Positions 39,666 through 53,600 of a stretch of DNA of 64,000 nucleotides are shown piece by piece; within the stretch, counting starts at the first letter, position 1; every line of letters starts with the position of its first letter. Source of the DNA: Onchocerca lupi (Eukaryota > Nematoda > Chromadorea > Rhabditida > Onchocercidae); contig JAOVVO010000322.1 of NCBI GenBank assembly GCA_028564675.1, forward strand, positions 22,443 through 86,442, given 5' to 3'. A program made the translations under genes and the position numbers. The notes beneath the pieces were generated by a model. That model was not told where the DNA came from, did no database searches, and worked only from the letters and a program-made list of their open reading frames with translations.

Positions 39666-40778
39666 ATTTTCAGTATTGCAAATTGAGATTATCCTCAGCA
39701 GTTTGACAACATATCATCATTCCTGATATGTTTCCATTATTCACTATTCAAAGACACACATGCAATTAATCTTATTACAATCTGCATAGAGCTTATTACA
39801 AAAACCCAAGAAATGCAACAAAATAAGAAATTCCGAAAATATCCTTTCTGTCTGCAGATTTGCTTTAGTTAAAATACAAATCAACAATCAAAGGTCCATG
39901 CTTATTTGACAAAATATCCAAAATGCTTCAAGCATAAGTAACTGAAATCGTTCTAAATAATTTGATTAAAAGAAAAAGTAATACTTCAAAATCCCATAAT
40001 TTTTTTGATCTTTAGATTTCAAAACAGATATATCAAAAAATAAAACAGCAGTGAAAAAAAAAAGGAAAAAAAATCCCAGTCGACAACTAAGGATATTCAT
40101 TCCTAAAATGATTCAATTATTTTCTTTTTTCAAACCAATATATAAAAAGTAAGTAAAGGAAGTCATTCGTCCATTAAAATAAGACGATATCATTTGATTT
40201 GATAACCAATTATGCGTAATCATTTTTTATCATTCAACACAAAGTTATAGAAAAATACCCGAATAACTCGACTCAGATTGAAATAAAAGATGACCACATA
40301 GTTTATCTTATAATTGATCTTTTTCTTATTATTTAGCAGAAGCACCACAAAACATAAAATTGAAAATATAAATGTAAGTGATTAAAATGACGTCGTCATA
40401 TCAGATACCATTGGAACAATTATGTGTCATTTCTGATCAGTCCAAAATGACTTCTAAAATTCACCTCTAAAAACCAACAATCGCACTCTATGGAAAAAAA
40501 AAAGTAAATGTTGAGAATTTTGATGAATGACTGAAAATAAGTCCAGATGCTAATTGAATTAAAAAGTTTAATCCCGTAATATTATAAATAATTTTCCCTA
40601 TTTCTCAATCTACACTAGAAGCCTCACATCCTCATCTTCGAACTTTCCCGAAAAAAAGGTGATTTTTTTATACTGCTTCAGCAATATGAAGATGAAATCA
40701 TGAAAAGTACTCAAAAATTTAAAGCATAATACCATAAATGAGTCAATTTCTTCCTAAATGAAAAATAATAAGTCAAGA
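39666..40778. other. LDHD upstream region / PIH1D1 downstream region
   Basis: 1.1 kb between two minus-strand genes. No gene was recognised. It contains a symmetric bZIP-like site at 40387-40399. The LDHD promoter or trans-splice region must lie here unless the two genes share a transcript. Confidence 0.6.
40387..40399. promoter_or_regulatory. symmetric ATGACGTCGTCAT site, possible bZIP/CRE-like element
   Basis: Two 6-bp inverted arms (ATGACG and CGTCAT) flank one T. It lies about 720 bp upstream of the LDHD start codon. Regulatory function is inferred only from the sequence form. Confidence 0.25.
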
Positions 40779-43137
40779 TCACCAAACGACAGGAACCAAA
40801 ATCCGTAATATTCTTTCATTTGATAACAATGTCACTGCAGTTTTTTTATGGTCTACTCTTACTGGAAAATAAATGTCTAAGATTGTTTGCTTTCGATCAA
40901 GAATGATTAACACGTGATCGTCGTTCATCCGAATATTTAACCTAAAAAGCATTATACATAAAATAATGAAATTCATCGAGAAATATAATAATTCGATTAT
41001 TTAAATTTTTTGTTTTTTAATTCGACTACTTAATAATTTAATTATTTAAATTTATGACTTTTACAAATTGTTCTCTTATTATTGTAATAAAATTAATAAA
41101 GGGATATAATATATTTCGAAAAAGAAACCCAAATACCTGTCATTATTCTCTACCGGTGGTTCCACACTGCTAAGCTTCAGGTTTAGTTCTAATTGTTTGC
41201 CGTTTCGAAGAAGAAGTTGACAATTTTTTGGGAGACGGTATTGCTGCAATTCATTCATAAATCAAATTTTGCGCAACTTTTGAAATTTATTAAATTATTT
41301 GAAAATCCATGAATTTTTAATATCTGTGAATAAATGGGGAAAAAATCAAAAACAACTTCTCTAAAACCATAATTACCCCTAATCGTATGAAGAATGAATA
41401 CAACTGTAAGTAAATACCGAACCATGAATATAGATACAAATGAAATAAGCACAAGCATGGACCCAAGATATGTATCTGTTTTCAACTAGAAAATGAGCTT
41501 TATCTTAAGAAAATCTTCTCCTTGGGTAGTTAATCGATAAGTTACAATCAAGTGTAAAAAGACAGAATATTACTTGATTAAAACAAAGTAAAGATGTCAA
41601 ATTCCCGAAAATATGAAAATTAGTGAAAAGCAACTTTAGTACCTCAGGAAGCTGTTCGTCTGATTGTTTTACTGATTCCACCTCTCTTATGAATGCTTCG
41701 CGCGGTTTTTTTCGAATTTTCTGAGCACTCAAATCACCGATACACTTTCGATTTTTCAATTTAATTGCTCCCTGAATATATAAAAGTCTAATGAATTAAA
41801 TAATCCAGTCACTGTTCCAATGACATAAGCAATCAAAAATGAAAGATTGCGAAAATTTTCAATGGACAGTTGGATAGTTTACAGTAATGCGGCAGTAATT
41901 TGGATGCGGAAGAGATATCAATGATTGCAAAGAGAATACTGCGACAATAGATAAAACTACTTTATGATTTCTAAGAAACACACCTTTACATCGATCTTAA
42001 TATCGTGCTTTTTTTCAACTGCTTCTGAAACTACTAGTAACAATAATTGTCGGAAGAATTCACTTTTTTCGAGCTGCATCAAATAAAACGTAGAATTGAC
42101 GATTACATCTATCTAAAATACAGAGAGCGTTGAAAATAAAGTCAAAAATCTGGACTCCTAAACCATTACTACCCCTAATCATATGAGAGAATGAATACAG
42201 CTGTAAATGAAGCAAACCGACTGGGTCTAGAAACAAATGAAATAAGTCATAAGTATGGACCTAAGATGTGATATCTGCTGCCAATTAAGAAATTAGCATA
42301 CCTTAACAGAATCTTCTCCTTTCCTGTCTAAGACCACTTCAACATCACCAACACATAACGGTATACGATATCTTGAAGGATCACTTGAATCCAATAATTT
42401 TGCAACTTCATCCTGCAATTAAAAAAAAAAAAAAAAATGAACTAAAGAAATTAGTATCACCCATGAACAGAATCATTAGGTCAGTGAAAGGTGAAAATCT
42501 GGCTGACATCAACTTTATCTTTCACTTTCCCGCATCTTAAATCTCTTAACCAAAAGAAAGTCAACAATTGCAAATAATGTACTATAAGCATTACAAGCTT
42601 TAAAGTTTTTTCTTTTAGCAGAATACGAATTATTATATGTTATTGGTATCATATATCATTAACAATATTTCATCAGGAAGTAACAAAACATACTTCACTG
42701 AGATCCTCTGGAGGAGGTAACTGTGCGCAATGACAAATATTTAAAAAAAGTTTGCATTTCTCTTTCATCAACAATGTACGACAACTGGAATTTACCTTCA
42801 AAAAAAATGATTAATGCTTTCTGTAGTTATTATAACGCTTTCACTATAATAAGCTTCAACTAACACTAAAAATACTACAGAAATGAATTATAATGTGATC
42901 ATATTCAATATATCGTTCTTTATCTTAGAATTGAACTTCAAGCACTATAAAAAGTTTGTAAATATAACAACTCAATATAATCAATATGTCGTGCTTACTC
43001 AATACATTAATGGAAACATAACTAAAACAAAACCATACTTCTTTGAATTTAACAACATAACCGGGTACAGGATGCACGATCCATGCATCCTCATTAAAAT
43101 TTACAATTGCATCACTCGACTCACTTCCAACAATCAT
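40779..43137 (-). CDS. PIH1D1: PIH1 domain-containing protein 1 (R2TP co-chaperone subunit)
   Basis: Seven exons on the minus strand: 43137-43039, 42795-42694, 42412-42302, 42073-41984, 41771-41643, 41243-41137, 40941-40779. Phases close to 266 residues, against about 290 in human. The PIH1 N-domain spans about 19-135 with VHPVPGYVVKFKE, FLNICHCAQLPPPEDL and SRYRIPLCVGD, as in Nop17/PIH1D1. The C-terminal 80 residues form a beta-rich CS-like region (ending RILVPVVW). In other animals it joins RUVBL1/2 and RPAP3 in R2TP, which helps HSP90 assemble snoRNPs and PIKK complexes (family knowledge). A TTG codon precedes the ATG and an in-frame TAG lies six codons upstream of the ATG. A TATGTTTCAG site about 50 bases upstream may be a trans-splice or UTR acceptor. 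PIH1D2 is a less likely alternative. Confidence 0.85.
41342..41525. repeat. intronic partial duplicate of the PIH1D1 intron 3/exon 3 region
   Basis: This segment of intron 5 matches 42138-42325 in the same orientation (shared ATTACCCCTAATC-, AGAATGAATACA-, ACAAATGAAATAAG- and ATCTTCTCCTT-type blocks). The 42138-42325 copy runs into coding exon 3. The intron 5 copy carries a decayed remnant of that exon end (CTTAAGAAAATCTTCTCCTT). Confidence 0.8.
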
Positions 43138-44133
43138 CAATTTTTTTCTTCTCTATGTACTTTTTGAAATCGAGAATTTTTCGATAAATCTGAAACATAG
43201 AAAAAGAATGGAACTTTGGAACTTTAATATTTTACGTGATTTGTTCGAATTTTAAAATTATGAATATAGATATAGCATAAAAGCTTTATACATAAAACTC
43301 ATGCAAGACTGATATACATATTCCCGAATCTTTAAATTTGAACAGTCGATTTAAATTAAATCCAGCTATCAGCGAACTCTAAAACCTCTCAATATACTGT
43401 GATGAATATTAAAAATAATTTTTCCTTTTTCTTTTGTTCTGAATATGTAATACATGAATATTAAGGATAGTAGAAATATTCATGACAATATATTTTCGCA
43501 AACTGAACACAGCAGGAGTCCATTAAGCGACCGTCAAAGCTCTACAAATTGTTGAAAAAGTTAGTGGCACTTTACATATTCAGAACAAAAAAAAAAAAAA
43601 GGAAAAAAATCAAAACCATATTTTTGAGCTTCAAATATGGGTGAATAAAGCACAGCATTATTTAATGTTAACGCATAAAAAAAAAGATTTATTCATACAT
43701 AACATAATTTATACAATAACAACTATTTGCCATCAACAAAATAAATAGACCATATAACATCCGGTGAAAGTTTATTCTTCAATAGTTACATAAAATAACA
43801 ACGAACAGTATCTAATCAACGAACAAAATATGCATGGACGAATGAAAGACATCTCCCCATTATTCATATTGTTTTTGAACTGGAAAGAAAATTGAAATAT
43901 TGTTCTAAGGCTGACTAATAAAAACTAAATAATATGTTATTATCTAATCATTAAATATAACTAGAAAAAATAAGTCTCAATTTTATGCCCTCCTATTAAT
44001 GAATAGTAGTGTGATTAATCAGAACATTAAATGATATACAAGAATGATCATAACATTACTACTAGAATAAGAGAAAGAAAGTATTTCTAAACATTACGTA
44101 ATAATTTGTACGATCCCTAAAATATTAATATCC
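43138..44133. other. intergenic region between PIH1D1 and YIPF5
   Basis: 1 kb between two minus-strand genes without a supported ORF. A probable acceptor for the PIH1D1 leader lies near 43190, and a TTTATT (AATAAA on the minus strand) near 43688 may serve YIPF5 polyadenylation. A poly-A tract lies at about 43588. Confidence 0.6.
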
Positions 44134-46615
44134 TTAAAAGATAGCTAAAAGAGCAAAAACACAGTATAATAAGGCACACGGATATGCGACAAGTAATCGT
44201 TGCCCATCCAAAGATAATGTCGTAATAAAAAGTTTAGATGATGCAACACTGCACCATATGACAGCCGCACCTGCTATCAAATAGCCTAACATGCCCTGTA
44301 AGCAAGAATAATTATAAAGAAAAATTATTTCAGAAAACAATACTTCGATTTCTTCCGATAAATCTTCACTGAATTGCAGATGAAATCAAATGCATTCATC
44401 GGCACTTTACAATCTTTTACTATTTTTTCAAATCATGCATTTGGCAATATCAAAATTAAATTGATACCTGAAAAGAGAAGACTGCAGCGATCATACTTAA
44501 AATAGCCATCGGTAATAAACAGTATCCAAGAACGCTAGCAGTACAGGTGAATGAAATGGAATTGTCAGCAGACATTAAATTCAACAATGCGTACATCCCA
44601 ACACATCCCAGCGCACCGATTCCATAAATATATCCAAACTGCATCTAAAATTGATAGATCAAATAATATGTCAAAATCTCAAATCTCTTACATCTATTTG
44701 ACTTAGAAGAGTTCAACTTTTTTTCCAGCGATGGCTCTTTACTAAATATTCAATCTATAGCGATAGACAATAAAAATTAATAGTATCCTAGGACATATAT
44801 AACAAATATAAAACTGAATGTAGGACGAATCTTAACAGTTCAAACTAACTTATGTCTCGTCGGAAATTACGGTCATTATCTCTGACAAAATACGAATTTT
44901 TTTGTAAAGCTTAATTTAAATAGTTAAATTTAAATTATCAACATGAAAGCCAAAACGATAATATGACCCATACAAATCTGTCAAATAGAAAATATTTCTT
45001 TGAGATTAATAGCTATACCTTTCCATGAAGCAGCAGAGCAGCACCAAATAGAAGACAAAATACAAGCGGACCGGCTAAGTCTTGATCAGCAATTATCTAG
45101 AAAATCTATCATTCATCTTAAAGATATAAATTAAATGACTTGCAATTGGCAATACTATAAACTTTACGCCGTATTTTTGGCAAAGCCAGCTACTGTATCA
45201 TTCTAGTGTACACATTTCTATAAATCATGCAAACAGCAGACATAACGATAAATTTCTATAGTACACTATCTATATCGTTGCTAAAGAATCTGATAAGGAT
45301 AACTTACATCGGGTGCTACAGAGCCAACGGGGTTCAGCACGGCAAATGTTTTTTGTCTAATGTGGCTAAAATTGATACCAAGCTCCTCTAACAGTGGCGG
45401 CTCATTTTCGAAATCATCAGTGGGAAGAGCTAAAATAAAAAAAAAATTAAAAAAATAAAAAAAAAAGAGGAAATTACTGTAGAATGCCTGATTACTTACA
45501 GAAATAAAAATTATTTGTTTCAACCAATAAACTAGCAGATTTTAATATAGTATTTTGTGATCCTTTAGTAACCTTCTCAGATATAATACAAACTAAAATG
45601 ATGGAGAAGATAATACTTTGTAACTGGGACGGGATGAAGTATTGACCATTATAGAAGTTTGTATTCTGCGTTTGTTGTTGCTGATAGTGATTATAATAGA
45701 TTGAATCTAAATAAAAATAATTCAGCTAATTTTCAGAAGCGATACATTATAAATTTTAAAATCTAAGAAAAAAATTCTAAAATCGAAATCTAAATGGAGT
45801 AAGAGCTGCATTTTTCTTGAGTCAATCCAATCAAACAAACTCCACTATCCATTCGTCAATATCAATATCTGGAGTAGAATAATGATAAAGTGGCAAAAAT
45901 AACGCTAAATAGAAAAGAAAAACAATACAAGATAGATATGAATGCATGATGACAACAGTTTTATATCTTAGATTCCTGTTCTGTAACATCGAAATTATTT
46001 GATACGTAAATCTACTCTACCTCATGTAATCTAAGCAACTTTGTTCATCTATCATATTATCCTGAAGCACATGATATAGAAAAGTGGTGCAAAAAAAACT
46101 GAAAAGTTATGTCTCAATAAACCATCTATATTCTTATTCTAACTTCCTAAGCAATTTCATCATCTTTCTTTTGTTGAAAATTGCTACAGAAATCTTACAG
46201 ATATAATATATATCCTCTCATTGTTATAAAAATATTATGTTCTTAATGTTACCACTGCTGTTATAAAGTCAATGTTGAACAAAGATTCAAAATATGATGG
46301 TTATACTTGCTACTTTCTCTTTTTTCTTCTACATTTGCTAATCATATATTTTTAAATCTGAATAAAAAGTTGAAATAATTTAGAGTCATTACTTGAACAA
46401 GCAAAAATTGCCAGTCTTGAAAATAAGAAAGAAAATCTTTTATATCAACTTTATATAAAAAAAAACTTTATATATTCACATTTGACATAAAAAAGTTTAC
46501 CTTGCGGGTTAAAAGATTGTTGCTGGCCACTATCATATTGCACCCAACCGGTGTTTCCTTCACCATTGTACCAGTTGTTCTGCTGATTGCTATCATTGAT
46601 CCAGTAATGAGCCAT
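44134..46615 (-). CDS. YIPF5: YIPF5-like Yip1-family ER/Golgi membrane protein
   Basis: Six exons on the minus strand: 46615-46501, 45706-45617, 45429-45308, 45096-45019, 44644-44468, 44295-44134. Phases close to 247 residues, against about 257 in human. Residues 1-70 are Gln/Asn/Tyr-rich and cytosolic. Next comes the Yip1 signature (PPLLEELGINFSHI, then IIADQDLAGPLVFCLLFGA). Five hydrophobic segments follow from about residue 116 to the C-terminus, with GYIYGIGALGC and VLGYCLLPM. Yip1/YIPF5 partners Rab GTPases and works in ER-Golgi COPII traffic (family knowledge). A TTTTCAAG just upstream of the ATG could be a trans-splice acceptor. The gene is divergent from LTN1. Confidence 0.9.
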
Positions 46616-47621
46616 GACTTTTTCAACTTGAAAACAAAGTTTTTTCTTAATTAATCTTCCTAACAAATTAAATAAATTCGGAAGATTTTTGACGATCAAC
46701 TTGCAAAAATTCAATTTTCATCTCACCAAATCTAAATGCTCGATTACAAATTTGGATACAGTAAGGAAATATAAACATCTCAAATTGCATATAAGCTTTA
46801 AATAGAAATCAAGAAAATGTCAGCAAATTTAAAAATTTAAATTTATGAAAACATGCTAGCTCAATTCAACTCTGTTTCCATCTATTTATCATGTCATTTA
46901 TCAAGTATTTATCATATCATGATGTCACACATGTGACGTGTGACACATATCACGAAACATATATTTCATAGCCCATAAACCTCATTAAGCAAAAAAACTA
47001 GTTGTTGATGAGCAAATGAACCTTTTTTTTAACGACCAAATAATATTGTACTAAATACTTTCATAGTTTGTTGTATGCAACGAGACGTGCAATACGCGTT
47101 TTTTTTGGCGGGGACGTGAAAAATATGATGCTAAAGATTGGGTTTTGCGGATTGCAGAAATTGTAGGAATAATCACGTAACACGTCGGATTAGTGATTGA
47201 GATGGTAGGAGGAAGTGAAGTAGCGGAAGTAATGCTACAGAGTGATGTGTTTCTGTTGTGAATTGGAAAAAGGAAACTGGTCAGTAGACTAATGTATATT
47301 TCTAATTTAGCTCCGTGTATATGGAAGAGAGAGGTCAAATTTCCACGCAATAGTGGATTGGGCCACGTGTAATAAGTGAAACCATATGTGACTGACGCCA
47401 TTGTACATTATTCTTAAACTGTAGATGTATATGTTATTATGTGTTCTTTTTTTTTCCTTGATAAGAAATAGAATCCATGGAGCAACTTGAATAGATAAAG
47501 TAGTATTTATATCTTTTATATCATATGGTTACGTTTAATTCATTACGGTGATGTTATTTGTTGTATAATTGTCTTCTATTCAAAATTTAGTTTATGTAAA
47601 TTATATTTCTGTTTCAGGACA
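46616..47621. promoter_or_regulatory. divergent promoter region of YIPF5 and LTN1
   Basis: About 1 kb between divergently transcribed start codons. The part at about 47060-47380 is less AT-rich than its surroundings and contains several ACGTG/CACGT words. A strong inverted repeat lies at 46923-46945. TTTCTGTTTCAG at 47605-47616, five bases before the LTN1 ATG, looks like a splice-leader or UTR acceptor. Confidence 0.5.
46923..46945. promoter_or_regulatory. inverted repeat TGTCACAC-N7-GTGTGACA
   Basis: Perfect 8-bp arms flank ATGTGAC, which itself repeats part of the arm. It lies about 310 bp upstream of the YIPF5 start and about 680 bp upstream of LTN1. The GTGTGAC form resembles T-box half sites, but that identification is inference. 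Confidence 0.35.
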
Positions 47622-50600
47622 ATGAGTAAACATCAACGTCGAAAAGGAAATACTCAGGTAGGTCATTTTACTCAGAAATATTTAGGTAATTATTTGACCT
47701 AAAATCATGATAATTCGCGATTAAAGATTAAAAATTGAAATACAAGAAGAGGAAAGATATTTCTCACTGTTCAGTTTCAGATATACTATGCAGGAAATAG
47801 ATTTTTAGTGAATATTAATTATGTAATTGAAAATTTATGAATTTTTGCAGACGGCAAGCAGTACTCATGCTGCGGAATTATTAGCCAATTCCGGGCATAC
47901 AGTACAGATTGTAACATTTGGTGATTGTGAACCGTTTGCAGCAACTTCACTGGAGAATCGCGATCCAGATGATGATCTTTTTGATGCAGAAATCCAGATT
48001 GCTTTAAAAAAAATCATTAAAAAAGATTCACAGACTCGTGAAAAGGTACATATCATTCCGAACTGAAATGTGGGGTTTCTCACTGTATAATTTTTTCGAA
48101 ACATCGGAATTTTGTCGTCTTATGATCATTGTCTAACTTAAATCTAATGTAATTTTTTTTTTTTTTAGTATATTAATACTATTATTGATAGATTTGATAT
48201 CATTTCTATAAAGGACATTAACGACAACATGAATAGAATATCATTCTTATCATTAGTAAATTCGATTAATGAATTATAATATCGACCACATCTTTCCGTA
48301 GATATTATTCCGTCATTTTCAGGGACTGAAAGAATTGAGACAATTGATTGATAAAGTATCAATTGACGATGTCCGAAAAAGTTTCAAACATTTTGTCATC
48401 TTATTTCCCAAGCTATCTGTGGATGCGACGGCAGCAATAAGATCTAATGCAGTCCGTGTCTTGGGAGGTTATATTAAAAAATTACAAAAAACCAGTGAAC
48501 CATATTTAAAAAAGGTTAGAATTTTCCATAGAGACATCTTATTAATATTTGGAAATGACGTGATATTTTAAATATTCGGATTTTTAGTGTTATAAATCTA
48601 TGATATTGTACAAATTGTACATTGCTATACATTGCTCAAAGGATTTGCAGTATTCATTTTATAAACCTAGAATTTTTCGAAACTCAATTGTTATAGTTTT
48701 TAAATTGTTCGAGTTTGAATAAAAAAAGAAACTTCCCCAACTCTTTAGACATTCATTAGGACGTATCGAATTGGAAAATGAGAATTAGCATCTTAGCATC
48801 TACACTACACGAATTATCATCTACACGAATTAGCATCTACACTCTTCGTTAAGTAACCGCTATTAACGATTCTTGTTCAATTAAATTGATAATTTTGACA
48901 TTTCAAGCGCTTTCATGGAATAGGTTTCTTATCAAAATAAAGTGCAGATTTGCAGGCCTTACCTTATGTAATACTGCTGATGCACGATGGTTATTCCCAA
49001 GTGGTCAACGAATCGAAAAGCATGCTAGCTGATTGTTTTCCGAATGAGAAATATGGTACTGTCATGGAAGTCTTCAAGGAATCAGTTTGTGGAATAGCCC
49101 TTAAATTCATAAGTGACAAACATCAGCTGTTAAAAAAGTACTCATTTGTTATTATAGTAATTTCTTATTTTATTTCGGATATTTTTTTAATTGAGAAGAC
49201 TGGTTCTATGAATCGAGAAAAAAAAAGCAAGAATCTGTGGAATCAGAAATGAAAATTTTCCAATGTCTTTTGCTTCTTTAAAGAACGGGATTCCCTAAAA
49301 ATCATCCAAAAATTTTTCTTATGTTTTAATAATGTATTTTTTTAATAATTTTTATAATTTCAAAGATCATTTCTTGCAGAGGCGAGGGAGAAGAAACCGA
49401 AGAACAACGCTTTATGAGACTCGCTTTACAAAGCTTACAGTATCTTCAGTGTATTTGTACAGAATCGCTGAGCGATGAATTGCGTAAGCAAATATTCCAG
49501 TTTTTCAGCAGCCCATATCTCAGACGATTAGTATCGCCTTCTTCCCAGGTAATTTCATATTAAAACAATTTGGCGTTATTTTATTTATTTTATATGTCGA
49601 TCTGTAATTATATATTGGAATTATTTTGATATAGTTGATCACTTATTTTGATTTGCTATTACTCCATCGTTATTTTTCCCCTTTTTCTTTCTATTTCTAA
49701 TCGTCTTTAATATCAAAATCTTCTTTAAGAAAAAAAAGGATTAGGCAAGAATTATAGTTAGGAACATTCTTGTCCACTTTAGACTTTACCTGTTATTCCG
49801 TCTTCATAATAATAGATATTGCAGGTTATTAGTAGCATGTTAATCTTAGCAAGTCGTGTAACGACTTTAACTGACGGATGGGAGGCAGTATTAAAGAGTT
49901 ACATACCGACTGCGGCATTAGCTCATCTGGACAATGCTGATAGAAGTACCAGTCGCGCATCTGCTCTTTTCATTCTTCAAATGGTCAAAGCGAAAGTTCT
50001 ATTTAGTGTTTTGGATATTGATGACGCAGTAGTACGTCGTATGATATTACTTATAAATCGCAAGGGAAAGTAAGCGTTCGATTTATCATAAAAATTTAAC
50101 ATTATCAACAAGTTTGATGATATGCAATCAATACCGTAATACATTGAGAGTGCACTACATCATGCTGTAGTACTAATTTTATCTTTTTGCGGCTTCAAAT
50201 TATAAAAATATATTTGTAGAATAAAAATTCATGTTCCATTTTTTATAAAATGTGAAAGCAAATATATTTGATGTTTTTTTTTTTTTTTTTTTTTTTTTTG
50301 AGAAACAGAATATCAAAAAATATTTGAAACGATAAGTAGATGAATGTGATGGATAAAAGGTAGACAAGTATAATAGAAAAATGGATAAATAAACATTTCA
50401 TTGTTACAGTTTTTGGAATAATATATCAAATATTATGGTACCTGTAATAAAAGCCGTACTTGAAGAGAAAACGATGGCTGAAAGCAAGTTATTGTTGGAG
50501 AGAATATTGGATGCTTTCTTTGAGGGGTAATTGTTTTTAAAGTTATTTAGCTATAATTTAGCCTTTCTAAGTTCTATTATTTCAACGCTAATTCAAGATC

Positions 50601-53600
50601 ATATTTTTTGCAGTTGGTCATTTGAAAGAAAAAATATATGATACAATTATGTAAATTTTTCTATACAAGTTTTTATAAAACAAAGTATCAGTGATTTAAA
50701 TTGTTCATTTCAGAATGCCTTGGAGTATGTCGTTTCCAAGTGTTGCTTGGGTAAATGCTTTTATAGAATTCACGGAATTTCGGATTTGTTGGACTATGAA
50801 TCAATGTGCTAATGATTTGGATGTTGTTGTGGATAAATTTATTGATAAGGTTTCCTTCCATTATATTTCAAATGGTTCATTTTATTGGTTCATTATTCAT
50901 TATAAAAATTTAGGTGTGGATTGCGACTAAATGCACTCTGAAGTGGAATGATAGGTCATTAGTCAGGAAAATGGTGCATTTACCAGAACGCATTGTCATT
51001 ATATGCTTCGATTATCCGGAAATTGTATTTCGATTACGTCGCCAACTTCAAGAACATTTTTTGAATGAGGTAATTTTTTTTTTTTTAGTTTGCAATTAAA
51101 ATAAGTTTTTTTTTCTTTCTTTTCTCTCTTCTAAAAAAAGAAAAAAATTGTGGGATCGCTCAGTAATTAATATTTCTATGTTGCATTGAATCATTTTTCA
51201 GCTTCCATCTACAGAGCCATTGATCGAGGAGCTGTTTTATGATAGAGTAGAGCCAATTTGGTCAAATTTCATAGAGCAGTTACTCAGTCATACTTGTGCT
51301 AGCCAGAAATTGATTGCTAATGTGATGGAAAAGTGTAGTGATGATATACTGAAAGACATTAATTCTCGGATTGATCTCTGTCAAGCTATTTCGAGTAAAA
51401 TTGACTGGGAAGATGTTGAAGATACTACACTACTTATGCTGAAGTTATTGATAAAATTTACCGCAATGTTTGACAAGCAGATCAGCGAGTTTTATAAGGT
51501 TTCGCATTTAGAAATATGATTTTGCTAAAAATGTAATGTGTTTATTTTTATGATATTCTTTTCACAGTTTGGTTATCTATACGTTGCTTCCTCTTAATCT
51601 TAGCGAATAGCGCTCGACAATCGCGTTTCGGAGAGAAATAATTCTTTTTTTTGAAAAAATTTCACGATAAAAATTGTAGAACTTTCTGATTTGATTTTTT
51701 AAATTAATAAATGGCTAAATCGAGAAGAATTACCTCAACCGAATATTTTTTTAGAGTTTTGTTTCCTCAGTTTAACCTCGCAGAATTACTTCTTTCAGGA
51801 GAATTAGTTCTCCAGTGGTTGATATTTCGAAACAGTAATTCACTCATAAATGAGAATACTTTTTGAGAAAGAGATAAGCAAATTAAAAATTAAAATTTCA
51901 ATAATAAGTCTGATCAGCTTGATAAATAATCAGAGTTTAACTTTTTCTGTGTCAATGCGAATTTGAGATGCATATATTTATAAAAAATTGAATTTTTATT
52001 TTTTTCGATTAGAGATTATTGAGAGTTACCAATGCATAATTCTGTTGTTTCCAGGCTGATGACGAATTAACATCTATACGGTTTTTGATTGCTTTTGGAT
52101 TATTGAATGAGAAATATTCCTCAGCACATTTTATCGATGAGCCAATACTTGTAAAAGCAATGCAATTTTGTATTCATCAAACAGATCTGAAGCGTTGGAG
52201 CATTCTCATGGATATCGCTATGTTGTTTCCTTATTTTGAAAACGCTTTGCAGCAAGTAGGTTTGTCACGCAATTCATTTAATGTTCTTCAAAATGTATAA
52301 ATTAAGTACATACATCCATAAATTAATTTCTAATTTATGTTCCATCGTTCTGATATCAGCGAAGTTTTTAGTTCCACTTAGTTACAAAGTGAATGCTACT
52401 TTAGTAACCTTTTTCTGGTGAGATTAGTTTTCTAGAGATGAAGAAGAAAATAGGCACGAAAAAATTTGGGGGGAATTCCTAGACTACAAGTGATATCGAA
52501 ATAGATGAAAGTTTAACGGATATTATGATTTTTTAATATAAGTATCTGCTGTTAGCAGATATAAATATGAGTTAAAAATGAATTTAATCTAATTTTGTGA
52601 TGTTGAGGTATTGGTAGAGAATCGTTGTCAGATCGATCAACAGCTGCTTGTTACAGTGTTAAATAAACGAGGACAAGAAGTACTAAAAATTATTTCTTTT
52701 CCTCATGTCATTTAAGGAATTCTAAAATCATGCCTTTATATTTGAAATCTTTTTCCTGTCAAATATGGAAAAATAGAAAAAGAAAAGAATAATCTGTTTA
52801 ATAATTATTATATGTTTGACACTACAGAAGGATATTAAATTGTTAAAAAAAAATTATTATTTTGCCAATTGAGAATATTTAAGATCTCTGAAGATTTGCG
52901 GAGCAAACTCGTTGATCTTATCATTGGACATTTTTTCGAAACAGAAGAATCATCTTCAGGTCATGATTCAGTCTGATTTTTGCAGGATATAGTAGATTAT
53001 TGAGATAATTTCGTCGTTTTTTCTTACTAAGCATCGAAAAAGGCTGTAATTTTCATTAGCACAGGCAGTAAAATATAATAAGAATTTCTATTTTTAACAA
53101 GTTAAGATCATTTTTATTCTGTTATTTAAATATTCAACTGCTATTTCATAGTTATTTAGCTGTTTGCGATTTTTATCTTTCTTGTTTTGCGATTCGAGAA
53201 TCTTGTACATTCCTTAAATGCTTGAGTATGATTTCAGAGGTTATAAACGAAATAATTGAAGCAATGGTTTCATCCAGTGTGGATATAAAATCAGTGGCAC
53301 AAATCATTATCAATAAACTTAATGCAGTCGATCTGCTTCAGTTTGAGTATGTTTCATGAGCTCTGAATGAAACTCGGATATCAAATGGAAATTTCCTTAT
53401 TTTCTTTTATTACATATTTAATTGACTTCTTCTTTTCTGTAAAGTGAAATTGGAAAGTATTTTCCGTTGCGAATTGAAACCTATCGGAAAATGATATAGT
53501 TTGAAACGTTGTACTGCACGTTTCAAAACCTCAAAAAAAATTTTGATATTATCGAGTAATCTTTACATTTGGCAAACATTCAATATAGCAGCACTCGAAA

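Noticed and set aside
47051..47401. 116-codon minus-strand open frame upstream of YIPF5
   Set aside because: It overlaps the divergent promoter region, matches no recognised family, and its frame does not join YIPF5 exon 1. It is probably a chance frame in the less AT-rich promoter DNA.
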